From Bowmanella pacifica (GTDB taxonomy: Bacteria > Pseudomonadota > Gammaproteobacteria > Enterobacterales > Alteromonadaceae), in NCBI RefSeq assembly GCF_014645355.1, contig NZ_BMLS01000003.1:124001-188000 (forward strand): DNA of 64,000 bases, in the 5' to 3' direction. Below are positions 26,645 to 35,039 of this stretch, one piece after another. Position 1 is the stretch's first letter, and every line of letters begins with the position of its first letter. The notes under the pieces were generated by a model, which was not told where the DNA came from, searched no databases, and worked only from the letters and a program-made list of their open reading frames with translations. Position numbers and translations under genes: made by a program.

Positions 26645-29600
26645 ATGACTTCAACCAAACTCAATAAGATCACGCAGGGGCTTAAGCTGGCTCTGGTCGT
26701 GGGCGCAACCTTCAGTTCTCAACAACTGATTGCACAAGAAAATGCAGGAGCTACTGCATCCGAAGATGTTGAAACTATCCAAGTTAGGGGCTTACGGGCT
26801 TCTCAAGTAGCAAACCTCTCGAATAAGAGGTTTGCCGATGGTGTTGTAGACTCAATCACCGCTGATGACATAGGTAAGTTGCCAGACGTTACTATAGCTG
26901 ACTCCTTGCAACGAATTCCTGGCGTTCAAATAAGACGTTCATCTGGTGAAGGGGCTACTGTAAATATTCGCGGTATGGCCCAAGTTGGCACCATGTTAAA
27001 TGGGGAAGAATTTTTAAGCGCTGGAGCTATAACAACATCTCAACCAGATTTCACTGACATTCCATCGGCACTTGTAGGTGGTATGGATGTTCGTAAATCA
27101 GCAGAAGCAGATGTTTTATCAAACGGTATTTCAGGCTCAATTGACCTTAAAACCAGACGACCGTTCGATTTGGAAGAGGGGCTAACATTTGCGAGTTCCG
27201 CTGAATTCAACAGAGGTTCATACACAGAAGAAAACGATGGCCGCTTCACTGCGTTTGCAGGCTACAACACAGATAAGTTTGGCGTTGTCGTGTCGGCTTC
27301 TTATGATGAGAGCACGCTGGCTAACTATCGCTACGGTCTGATGCATGAGGGGTGGGCATTTTTCGGTGCAGAAGGCCCGGCTGTTGATGAAGGTGTTGGA
27401 TGTCGCTGGGGTTGTAAGAGCGAAGACACAAAAGTCGATGTCAACGGTGACGGTGACTACAACGACATGTACTTGCACGGCGTAGACTTTGGTAACGTAA
27501 GTCGTCGTAGCTTGCGTGAAAGAACAGGTCTGAGCACCACAATTCAGGCACAGCTTACTGATACCATGCGGTTAACCGCTGATGTATTTTATACTAAGCT
27601 TGACGATGTCGATCACCAATATGGTTTAATTGCAGATAATGCTTGGTCTGATTACCTTTGGATGGAGCCCCTAAATGCAGAACTTCGGGGCACTGGGGCA
27701 AGTACAGGTTTAGACGCTTATGTCGCAACTCAAATGACATTGAATGCTCCCCGGGTTAACGCATACACGGAAGCGCAGACTAATGACCGAGAGTCCCTGA
27801 ACATCAACCTTGAGCTTGACTTCGAAATAACAGATAAGCTTTCAGGTTCTTTTAGGTATCTAAGGGGAGATGCTGAGCGCAGCCACACTGAAAACGTGGC
27901 TCAATCTTATCTTACTGATGGCAGTGCGCATAATTTAAATCGCAGAACTGAAGATGTATTTGAACCTGTTAACGTGAACGGGTATTCAGGCCGTATTCCT
28001 CTGGGTTATGACGTTTCTGGTGATCACCCTACTCTCAGCTTCCCGACTATTGACGGTGAGGCATTTGGTTCCAACCTGGAACGCTACAACATGGTCTCAA
28101 CCTACTCAGAAAATAACTTTACTGAGAAAGGTGATCTAAATGTACTGCGTTTTGATGGCAAATACGATTTTGACTATGGTGACCTTACCACTGTTAAATT
28201 TGGTGTTCGTGGCTCTAAAAGGGAAGTAGAAAGGGATACCTATATACTGCTTGCGCCTTTTTCCGGTATCAACGGTGCAACTGGGCTGGAAGAAACCCAG
28301 TACGTTATGTGGAAGGATATTGGTGAAGCCGCTATTGATACTAACGGTGATGGCCAGCGCAGTACGACAGGCGGTGATATCAGCTTAGGTCAACCAAATA
28401 GATTGGTAAATTTTGATCCATCTTGGATTATTCAGTCCAGTGACTTCGGGCCGGTAAACTCTGGTAGTTTCTATTTCGTAAACCCCGAGATGATGGAAGA
28501 TAACATTGCGTTCCAGAACGCATTCTATCCAGGAAACATCAAAGCAACTAACCCCAATGATTCTTATAAAGTTGAGGAAGACAATATTTCGGCATACGTC
28601 CGCGCTGATTTCAGTGGAGACAATTACCGCGCTAATGTAGGTTTGAAATATTTGAAGATGGATTTGACCGTACGTCAGAATGAGCTTGGCGATGCTATTT
28701 GTATATTGTGTGCCGGAGGATCAGCTGACGCGGGCGATATTATTACTGAAAAATCTTACGACTATATTCTACCCTCGGTTAACTTCGCAGTAGACCTTTC
28801 TGATGATTTGATTCTAAGGGGTGCATATGGTGAAAATGTTTCACGTCTAGACTTGGGGAGACTAGGACGAGGATTGTCCGTTGGTCGCTCTCGTGCTGGT
28901 GACCGTGCAGACGATCTAGGTGTGTCACCGGATCTGCAAGTTGCTATCCAGGGTTCTCTTAATGGAAATCCAAACCTGAAACCTTGGAGTTCAACGAACT
29001 TTGACTTAGGGTTAGAGTGGTACTTTACTGAGTCAGCTTTATTGAGTGTAAATGCATTCAATATGAAGATTGATTCGTTCATAGTTTCCGGTAACTCAAT
29101 GATGGGGCTACCTGACGAAGATGGCGTCATTCGTCGCCAAGTCTCCGTAACAGGTGAGCAGAATGGTCAAGGTGGTTCAATTGACGGTCTGGAGTTCTCC
29201 TATCATCAGGCTTTCGATTTCCTTCCTGACTTATGGCAAGGTTTGGGGGTATCGGCAAACTACACTTATGCCCCGAGTGATAGTGGAAACGTAGACTTTT
29301 ATGGTGCGCCACTCCCAATGGTTGACAACTCAGAACGCTCTGCCAACTTGGTATTGTGGTATGAACACAATGGGCTCCAACTTCGTTTAGCTGGTAACTA
29401 TCGTAGTGAGCGACTTGCAGCAATGAATGCTACTGGTGGTAACGTTGGTACACCAGGTAACGACCTACCACTGTGGACAGAAGCGACTACCTATCTCGAC
29501 TTTTCTGCAAGTTATGACATCAATGAAAACTTTTCCGTTTACGGTGGTGTAAGTAACATTACAGAAGAATATGAGAGCAACTACCTTCAGTGGTCTGACT

Positions 29601-29662
29601 TTACGTTATCACAGAATATCTATGAGCGTCGATTGACCCTAGGTATTCGTGGCAGGCTGTAA
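26645..29662 (+). CDS. TonB-dependent outer-membrane receptor of the nag locus (probable chitooligosaccharide/GlcNAc uptake)
   Basis: 1005 residues. A signal peptide (to about 30, SSQQLIAQ) is followed by a TonB box-like VETIQVRG, a plug domain (KLPDVTIADSLQRIPGVQIR; VNIRGM; SGSIDLKTRRPF) and a large barrel. The plug style is that of carbohydrate TonB-dependent transporters. Two NagR palindromes stand in its promoter region, so it is very probably the outer-membrane port for chitin oligosaccharides. It ends in GIRGRL rather than in an aromatic residue, which is unusual for a barrel protein. Its codon usage and base composition are more AT-rich than those of nagK to nagX. A terminator follows, then the halogenase gene. 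Confidence 0.92.
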   Translation: MTSTKLNKITQGLKLALVVGATFSSQQLIAQENAGATASEDVETIQVRGLRASQVANLSNKRFADGVVDSITADDIGKLPDVTIADSLQRIPGVQIRRSSGEGATVNIRGMAQVGTMLNGEEFLSAGAITTSQPDFTDIPSALVGGMDVRKSAEADVLSNGISGSIDLKTRRPFDLEEGLTFASSAEFNRGSYTEENDGRFTAFAGYNTDKFGVVVSASYDESTLANYRYGLMHEGWAFFGAEGPAVDEGVGCRWGCKSEDTKVDVNGDGDYNDMYLHGVDFGNVSRRSLRERTGLSTTIQAQLTDTMRLTADVFYTKLDDVDHQYGLIADNAWSDYLWMEPLNAELRGTGASTGLDAYVATQMTLNAPRVNAYTEAQTNDRESLNINLELDFEITDKLSGSFRYLRGDAERSHTENVAQSYLTDGSAHNLNRRTEDVFEPVNVNGYSGRIPLGYDVSGDHPTLSFPTIDGEAFGSNLERYNMVSTYSENNFTEKGDLNVLRFDGKYDFDYGDLTTVKFGVRGSKREVERDTYILLAPFSGINGATGLEETQYVMWKDIGEAAIDTNGDGQRSTTGGDISLGQPNRLVNFDPSWIIQSSDFGPVNSGSFYFVNPEMMEDNIAFQNAFYPGNIKATNPNDSYKVEEDNISAYVRADFSGDNYRANVGLKYLKMDLTVRQNELGDAICILCAGGSADAGDIITEKSYDYILPSVNFAVDLSDDLILRGAYGENVSRLDLGRLGRGLSVGRSRAGDRADDLGVSPDLQVAIQGSLNGNPNLKPWSSTNFDLGLEWYFTESALLSVNAFNMKIDSFIVSGNSMMGLPDEDGVIRRQVSVTGEQNGQGGSIDGLEFSYHQAFDFLPDLWQGLGVSANYTYAPSDSGNVDFYGAPLPMVDNSERSANLVLWYEHNGLQLRLAGNYRSERLAAMNATGGNVGTPGNDLPLWTEATTYLDFSASYDINENFSVYGGVSNITEEYESNYLQWSDFTLSQNIYERRLTLGIRGRL

Positions 29663-29688
29663 ATTTACTGTCTAACATTTAAATGTCG

Positions 29689-29710
29689 GCCCCGCTTTGC
29701 GGGGCTTTTT
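29689..29710 (+). terminator. Rho-independent terminator between the receptor and halogenase genes
   Basis: GCCCCGC (29689-29695), loop TTT and GCGGGGC (29699-29705) form a perfect 7-bp GC stem followed by five T and a further T-run. Halogenase transcripts need read-through or their own promoter. Confidence 0.9.
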
Positions 29711-29736
29711 CATTTTTTTGATTATAGAATGTCAAC

Positions 29737-31221
29737 ATGAAAAAAAAGAACAAAATTATTGTACTTGGTGGTGGAACAGCCGGTTGGATGACAGCTCTGA
29801 TTTTAGCGACAAGCTGGAAGAAGTATGCTGTCGATATTACGCTGATTGAATCTGACAAAATCAGTACAATTGGAGTGGGAGAAGGGTCAACACCAGCATT
29901 AAGAAGATTTTTTGAGCACATCAATGTCCCAGAATCAGAATGGATGCCTGAATGCAACGCAACATATAAATGTGGGATTACTTTTAACAATTGGTCCAGA
30001 AAACCAGGGTTTGAGAACTATTTCCACCCATTTCCATCGGAACTGGACAGCCGTTATACACCATATTTTTTTAATATGTGTCATAAAAGCATAAAAGATA
30101 AGACTGTAGGCCCTCACCCCAACCAGTTTTTTCTAGCAAGTTATTTGGCAGCTAATGATCTAGCACCTTTAGCGAATGAAAACTTTCCATTTTTATCAAC
30201 TTATGGGTATCACTTTGATGCGGGCTTACTTGGGAGATTTCTCAAAAAAAAGGCCCAAAAACTTGGTGTTACATGTATTACAGCAACCATTGAGCATGTT
30301 GAAAAGAATACAGATGGTTATATAGAGACACTGGTGACTAAGGATGGAGAATCTTTCTCTGCCGACTTTTTTATAGACTGTTCGGGATTTGCATCTGTGC
30401 TGATGGAAAAATCCTTGGGAGTTAAGCATATCTCATACTCTAAACTGCTTCTAAATGACTCTGCGGTAACATTTGCGACCAGTATGAATAATAGAATACC
30501 TTCGCAAACTTATTCTTCAGCATTGAGTTGTGGCTGGGCTTGGAAAATCCCTCTTACAAATAGATTTGGGAATGGTTATGTTTATAGTTCCGCACATTCT
30601 GATGCTAAGGCGGCTGAACAAGAATTGAGAGAACACTTACAAATAGGTAAGGATCAAGAAGCGAGACATCTTAAAATGAGAGTGGGCAGACTGGAAAAAA
30701 TGTGGGAGAAAAACTGTCTTGCTATAGGGCTATCACAAGGCTTTGTTGAGCCATTGGAGGCAACGGCTTTGTTAGTTGTGCAGCAATCGGCTGCAATTTT
30801 TTGTCAACTCTTTGAACGGGGACGTTTCACATCTGCCTATAAAGATGAGTACAACCTCAAGATTAATCAACTAATTGACGGCATTAAAGACTATATTGTC
30901 GCTCACTACGTTACTAATACTAGGAAGGACAGTAGCTACTGGCTGGATAACAACTGCAACATCAGTAACGTATCTGATTCACTTGGCTCAATATTAGAGT
31001 GCTGGAAAAGTGGCTCTTCTATTCAGGACGAATTAATGAAACAGAAAATAGAAAATATTTATCCTGCATTTTCTTGGTATTGTTTATTATCTGGGATGGG
31101 CCAATATAACAGCGAAGATATTCCTACTGCATCAACTGCCATTTCAAATATCAACAAGTTTTATCAAAGTTGTTCGCTTAACTATCAGGATCATCGGGTA
31201 AAACTTAATATTCCATACTAA
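29737..31221 (+). CDS. Flavin-dependent tryptophan-halogenase-family protein
   Basis: 494 residues of the PrnA/RebH-like flavin-dependent halogenase family. The N-terminal FAD motif is VLGGGTAGWMTALIL, and IGVGEGSTPALRRFF matches the family. The catalytic lysine is present at residue 78 (NATYKCGI), and the conserved glutamate region reads GFVEPLEATALL. The W-x-W-x-I-P signature appears as GWAWKIPL. All catalytic features therefore look intact. No flavin reductase partner is visible nearby. It lies between a carbohydrate-type TonB-dependent receptor and the hexosaminidase, in DNA that is clearly more AT-rich than its surroundings. Halogenase-family genes beside carbohydrate TonB-dependent receptors are known in several bacteria, but their substrate is not established; true halogenation is unproven here. 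Confidence 0.9.
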   Translation: MKKKNKIIVLGGGTAGWMTALILATSWKKYAVDITLIESDKISTIGVGEGSTPALRRFFEHINVPESEWMPECNATYKCGITFNNWSRKPGFENYFHPFPSELDSRYTPYFFNMCHKSIKDKTVGPHPNQFFLASYLAANDLAPLANENFPFLSTYGYHFDAGLLGRFLKKKAQKLGVTCITATIEHVEKNTDGYIETLVTKDGESFSADFFIDCSGFASVLMEKSLGVKHISYSKLLLNDSAVTFATSMNNRIPSQTYSSALSCGWAWKIPLTNRFGNGYVYSSAHSDAKAAEQELREHLQIGKDQEARHLKMRVGRLEKMWEKNCLAIGLSQGFVEPLEATALLVVQQSAAIFCQLFERGRFTSAYKDEYNLKINQLIDGIKDYIVAHYVTNTRKDSSYWLDNNCNISNVSDSLGSILECWKSGSSIQDELMKQKIENIYPAFSWYCLLSGMGQYNSEDIPTASTAISNINKFYQSCSLNYQDHRVKLNIPY

Positions 31222-31348
31222 ATCTCTTTCTAGTTAATAATGCCTTTCTATAAGTATTAATTTAAAAATTCGCAGTCAAAAGTAAGTAGATTAAAAAAGC
31301 AAGCTACTTAACCATGTATTTAGGGCAGTTTCCTGCCCTATTTATAAG

Positions 31349-31602
31349 TTAGTAGTAATGTACACTATTTGTGATATGCACTACATCTTTGTAGCTGTGC
31401 ACACAGGCACCCACAGAGCGATATTGTGTCATCACTATACTGCCCCATCGATAATAGTTCTGAACAAATTCCCAAGTACAATCTTCCCCACTAGGTGGAG
31501 ATGCGGCTTTTACAGTGCTATCAGTTGCAGTCACAGTAAAAGATGAAATTGATGCCAATGCAAAAAAAGCTGCATTTACAACATTTTTTTAAAATTCTTC
31601 AT
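31349..31602 (-). pseudogene. Small secreted protein with a one-base frameshift in an A7 tract
   Basis: On the reverse strand AAGGAAAC precedes an ATG at 31602 that opens MKNFKK. A run of seven A (31584-31590, T on the + strand) then shifts the frame into a stop two codons later. With one more A the reading continues as a textbook signal peptide (NVVNAAFFALASISSFTVTAT) joined to a mature part of about 58 residues with cysteines in GEDCTWEF and VGACVHSY, ending HYY; the total is about 84 residues. I do not recognise the family. It may be a true pseudogene, a phase-variable gene or a sequencing error in the homopolymer. Confidence 0.6.
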
Positions 31603-31990
31603 AAAGTTTCCTTCTTCATAATGCATACAATCAGAGTGTTTGCATACTAATATCTCTATTCCACTAAGATGCTGGATTATTAAGGCGGCTGCCTATTAAA
31701 AACCAACATAATAAAACTACTTGGCATTGTCATTATTGTCAAATATTAAGGTTTTTTTAGATTCACCCATTCTTAACATGGACATTTTTATAGTTTTATC
31801 AGGAGAATGATTTAGCATTCGAAGGGTAATATCTTAAATAATATGACTACAACGGAAGAAAATATTATAACGTTGGGATTTCATCTGTTTGAGAGTGCCA
31901 CTTAAGCCTTCCTGGACAGATAGGGTTAGAATAAAAACTAAATTAAGCTTTTACCTAAAAAAAGAGGAGGCATAAAAGCGCCTTTACGTA

Positions 31991-32179
31991 TTAAGGAGCC
32001 GAACAGAAATTAGCTAGGCACTCCTGATAGAATTGATTAAATAGCAGCTCACTTGTCGCGCAAGCAGAACCTCCACCGATTCTATCAAACCAAGCTTGCT
32101 GTTGCCTTGCATAGCGTTTGCAATCTTCTTCACAAGTAATTGCCGTTGCTGATACAGACAAAAGGGCTCCGCCACGTTG
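31991..32179 (-). pseudogene. 5'-truncated gene for a small cysteine-rich secreted protein
   Basis: The open reverse-strand segment reads LLSVSATAITCEEDCKRYAR and on to a C-terminus ending CLANFCSAP. It looks like the end of a signal peptide (SATA) followed by a 48-residue mature protein with five cysteines. An in-frame stop at 32180-32182 cuts off any normal N-terminus, and no ATG start exists; a TTG at 32161 would begin inside the signal peptide. The family is not recognised. It resembles its neighbour at 31349-31602 in size, strand, secretion signal and cysteines, but not in sequence. Confidence 0.45.
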
Positions 32180-32282
32180 TTAACCACCCTCTACATCGAC
32201 TGCGATAAGGTTTAAAGCAATGTCACCTACCACATCCCTGCAGAACAAAACATTTGCAACAGAATACATCTTTGTTAACATA

Positions 32283-32300
32283 AATGACAGCGCTGTCATT
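32283..32300. promoter_or_regulatory. NagR operator before the hexosaminidase gene
   Basis: AATGACAGCGCTGTCATT is a perfect 18-bp palindrome, ending 56 bases before the TTG start of the hexosaminidase gene. Confidence 0.88.
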
Positions 32301-32356
32301 TATCAAAAAATATACAACCCGCAGCAGGGTGATTAGCAACAATAAGGATACCGACC

Positions 32357-34906
32357 TTGTCAGGATTCAAACTTTCGCGAATAGCCGTTGGTCTTTCCGT
32401 GCTTAGCAGTATGGCTACTGCTCAAGCGTCGTCTTTAAATCAAACTGAGTTAGACGCACTGGGTGAAAACCTGGCGGTGACTTACCATGTCATCAGCAAT
32501 ACTGACGCGACTGGATGCAGTGAGACCTTGGGTGGCGGTAAATGCTTTGATGCCAAAATTTCATTAACACTTCCCAATGATGCAAAGGCGTCTGGCTGGA
32601 AGATCTATTTCAGTCATACCACCCCTATCCAGCGTGATAGCAGCGATTTATTTGATATTGAGCATATTAATGGTGACTTGCACACCATTAAGCCAACCCC
32701 AGAATTTACCGGCTTCAAGGCCGGTCAAACCTTGGATATTCCACTTAAAGGCACATTCTGGCTGGCGGCGGCGTCTGATCAGATGCCCAATTATTACTTG
32801 TTTGCCGATGGACTGCGGCCGGTGATTATTGACAGTACGCGGGAAATTCGCGATCAGGACAGTCAATTAACTTATAACCAACATGTGGCTCCTTTATCTT
32901 CGCCGGAGCAGTATCGTCGCAGTGAGCAGGATAAACTGCAATTAGCAGATGCAGCCTGGTTGTTTGACCACTATCAGCAGGCCAACGCCGCACAGGGTGA
33001 TTCTCCCGCGCGTATTATTCCTGCCATTAGCAGCACCACACTTTCTGGGGATAAGCTGGACTTGCGCAAAGGATTGGCCATTACCTCCACTGACGTCATC
33101 GACCACGCCCTGTCCCGCCTTGCTGCTAAGGGGATTAACAGCAATCCCACAGGCATCAAGGTATCTTTTGAGGATGATCTGAACCTGGCCGTTGATGCCT
33201 ATGTGTTAACGGTGGAAAAAGATGCCATCACCATCCGCTCGGGCAGCGGCAGCGGCCGCTACTATGCGTTGACCAGCTTGTCTGCGCTGGCGAAGGAAGG
33301 GCAAGTTCCCACCGGGGTCTACCAAGACAGTCCAAGATACCCGTTCCGTGGTATGCACCTTGATGTATCGCGCAATTTCCACAGCAAAGATATGGTGTTA
33401 CGTCTGCTTGATCAGATGGCCGCGGTTAAACTGAATAAACTGCACTTCCATCTGGCCGATGATGAAGGCTGGCGTCTGGAAATCCCTGGTTTGCCTGAGC
33501 TTACCGAGATTGGCGCATACCGTTGCCATGATCCTTCAGAAAGCCAGTGTTTGTTACCCCAGTTAGGCAGTGGCCCGCACCGTGATGCGCCGGTAAACGG
33601 CTATTACAGCGTCGCTGACTATAAAGAGATACTGGCCTACGCTAAGGCACGTCATATCGACGTTATTCCCTCCATGGATATGCCCGGCCACTCACGCGCC
33701 GCCACCCGTTCCATGATGGCCAGATACAATAAATACATGCAGCAGGAAAAACCCGAGCTGGCGAATGAATATTTGCTCACAGACTTACAGGACACCACAG
33801 TGTATTCGTCTGTGCAGTTTTATAATGACAATACCATTAACCCCTGCCTGCCCTCTTCTTACCGATTTGTCAGTAAAGTGCTGAATGAAATCAATAAGAT
33901 GCACGAGGAAGCAGAAATGCCTCTGAGTCGCTATCATGTAGGCGCAGACGAAACAGCTGGGGCGTGGAAGGAATCCCCTGCTTGCGCCACTATTATTGCC
34001 GAACAAGGAATTGACGACCCGGAGCAACTCACGGCTTACTTCGTCGAGAAAGTCACCAAAATCGTCAATGCCATGGGGATAACGGCAGGCGCCTGGAGTG
34101 ATGGTCTTAGCCATGTGGAGCAGGAAAAGCTCGCTCCCCGTATCCAGGCCAACATCTGGGATGCCTTGTTCTGGCAGGGACACAATAGAGCACAAGACTT
34201 TGCCAACCGGGGCTGGGATGTGGTGCTGTCGATTCCCGATGTGCTGTATTTTGATTTCCCTTATGCTGTTGACCCACTAGAGCCTGGCTACTACTGGGCG
34301 TCACGTAATACCGACAGCTTTAAGATTTTCCGTTTTATGCCAGATAACCTGCCGGCTCACGCCGAATTCTGGCCTGACAGAATGGGAAGCCCTTTTACCG
34401 CCAAAGATGACTCGCCGCTTAAGCCCGGTGCCAGCTTTATCGGTATGCAAGGTCAGTTATGGAGTGAAACCGTCAGAGACGATCAGCGTACAGAGTTTAT
34501 GATCTATCCCAGGTTGCAAGTCATGGCTGAGCGCGCGTGGCACAAAGCGGATTGGGAACTGGACTATGTAGCAGGTCGTGAGTATGGCCCTGCCACCTCT
34601 TATTTTGACCAAAGCCAACAAGATAAACTTCGCAAAGACTGGGCAGCATTCAGCCAGGCCCTGGTAAACCAGGTACTGCCTCAGATGGCCGATAACGTGA
34701 TGTTTCGTCTGCCGCCGCCCGGAGCCAAGTTGATTGATGGTAAGTTACATGCCAATAGCCTGTGGCCCGGTCTGACCATAGAGTATCGGCAAACCGGTGG
34801 TAAATGGACAGAATATCGCCAGCCGGTACAGGTAACCGGAGAGGTTGAGTTAAGAACCCGTTTTTCCGGCATGCAGCGTAGTAGCCGTATTATTCCGGTG
34901 AACTAA
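32357..34906 (+). CDS. hex: Beta-N-acetylhexosaminidase (chitobiase), GH20
   Basis: Secreted glycosidase that splits chitobiose and longer chitin fragments into GlcNAc; 849 residues. A signal peptide (about 1-25, SSMATAQA) is followed by an N-terminal chitobiase carbohydrate-binding domain, a GH20b alpha/beta domain (to about 320), the catalytic barrel (FRGMHLDVSRNFHSKDM onward) and a C-terminal domain. The catalytic aspartate-glutamate pair is D531-E532 in HVGADETAG. The start is TTG at 32357, with AAGGATA upstream; no ATG gives the signal peptide. A NagR palindrome lies in front. Unlike the halogenase gene upstream, its base composition matches nagK to nagX. Confidence 0.95.
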   Translation: MSGFKLSRIAVGLSVLSSMATAQASSLNQTELDALGENLAVTYHVISNTDATGCSETLGGGKCFDAKISLTLPNDAKASGWKIYFSHTTPIQRDSSDLFDIEHINGDLHTIKPTPEFTGFKAGQTLDIPLKGTFWLAAASDQMPNYYLFADGLRPVIIDSTREIRDQDSQLTYNQHVAPLSSPEQYRRSEQDKLQLADAAWLFDHYQQANAAQGDSPARIIPAISSTTLSGDKLDLRKGLAITSTDVIDHALSRLAAKGINSNPTGIKVSFEDDLNLAVDAYVLTVEKDAITIRSGSGSGRYYALTSLSALAKEGQVPTGVYQDSPRYPFRGMHLDVSRNFHSKDMVLRLLDQMAAVKLNKLHFHLADDEGWRLEIPGLPELTEIGAYRCHDPSESQCLLPQLGSGPHRDAPVNGYYSVADYKEILAYAKARHIDVIPSMDMPGHSRAATRSMMARYNKYMQQEKPELANEYLLTDLQDTTVYSSVQFYNDNTINPCLPSSYRFVSKVLNEINKMHEEAEMPLSRYHVGADETAGAWKESPACATIIAEQGIDDPEQLTAYFVEKVTKIVNAMGITAGAWSDGLSHVEQEKLAPRIQANIWDALFWQGHNRAQDFANRGWDVVLSIPDVLYFDFPYAVDPLEPGYYWASRNTDSFKIFRFMPDNLPAHAEFWPDRMGSPFTAKDDSPLKPGASFIGMQGQLWSETVRDDQRTEFMIYPRLQVMAERAWHKADWELDYVAGREYGPATSYFDQSQQDKLRKDWAAFSQALVNQVLPQMADNVMFRLPPPGAKLIDGKLHANSLWPGLTIEYRQTGGKWTEYRQPVQVTGEVELRTRFSGMQRSSRIIPVN

Positions 34907-34910
34907 AAGT

Positions 34911-35039
34911 ATGAAAAAACTTTACCAAATGATTACAAAACAAAATGACAACGTTGTCATTTCTTTGATAGGCTACGGTTTCGCTGGTCAACCTGTAAAA
35001 GGCATGACCTGTTCCGATTTGTTAGAAGGTAATGTGTAA
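34911..35039 (+). CDS. Possible 42-codon leader ORF between the hexosaminidase gene and nagK
   Basis: An open frame starts with ATG four bases after the hexosaminidase stop, runs MKKLYQMITKQNDNVV and so on, and ends in TAA directly abutting the nagK ATG (TAAATG). The NagR operator at 34944-34961 lies inside it and encodes NDNVVI. The exact fit between two genes suggests translational coupling or a leader peptide, but the sequence has no recognisable family and the frame could be open by chance. Confidence 0.25.
   Translation: MKKLYQMITKQNDNVVISLIGYGFAGQPVKGMTCSDLLEGNV
34944..34961. promoter_or_regulatory. NagR operator before nagK
   Basis: AATGACAACGTTGTCATT, a perfect 18-bp palindrome identical to the proximal receptor operator, ends 78 bases before the nagK ATG. 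Confidence 0.88.

Larger units (their letters stand above)
31222..32356. other. AT-rich intergenic region with broken small-protein genes
   Basis: 1.1 kb of visibly AT-rich DNA between the halogenase and hexosaminidase genes. It holds two damaged reverse-strand genes for small secreted cysteine-containing proteins (31349-31602 and 31991-32179) and the NagR operator at 32283-32300. The stretch from about 31603 to 31990 shows no gene, repeat or recognised site. The composition suggests acquired or decaying DNA. Confidence 0.6.
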
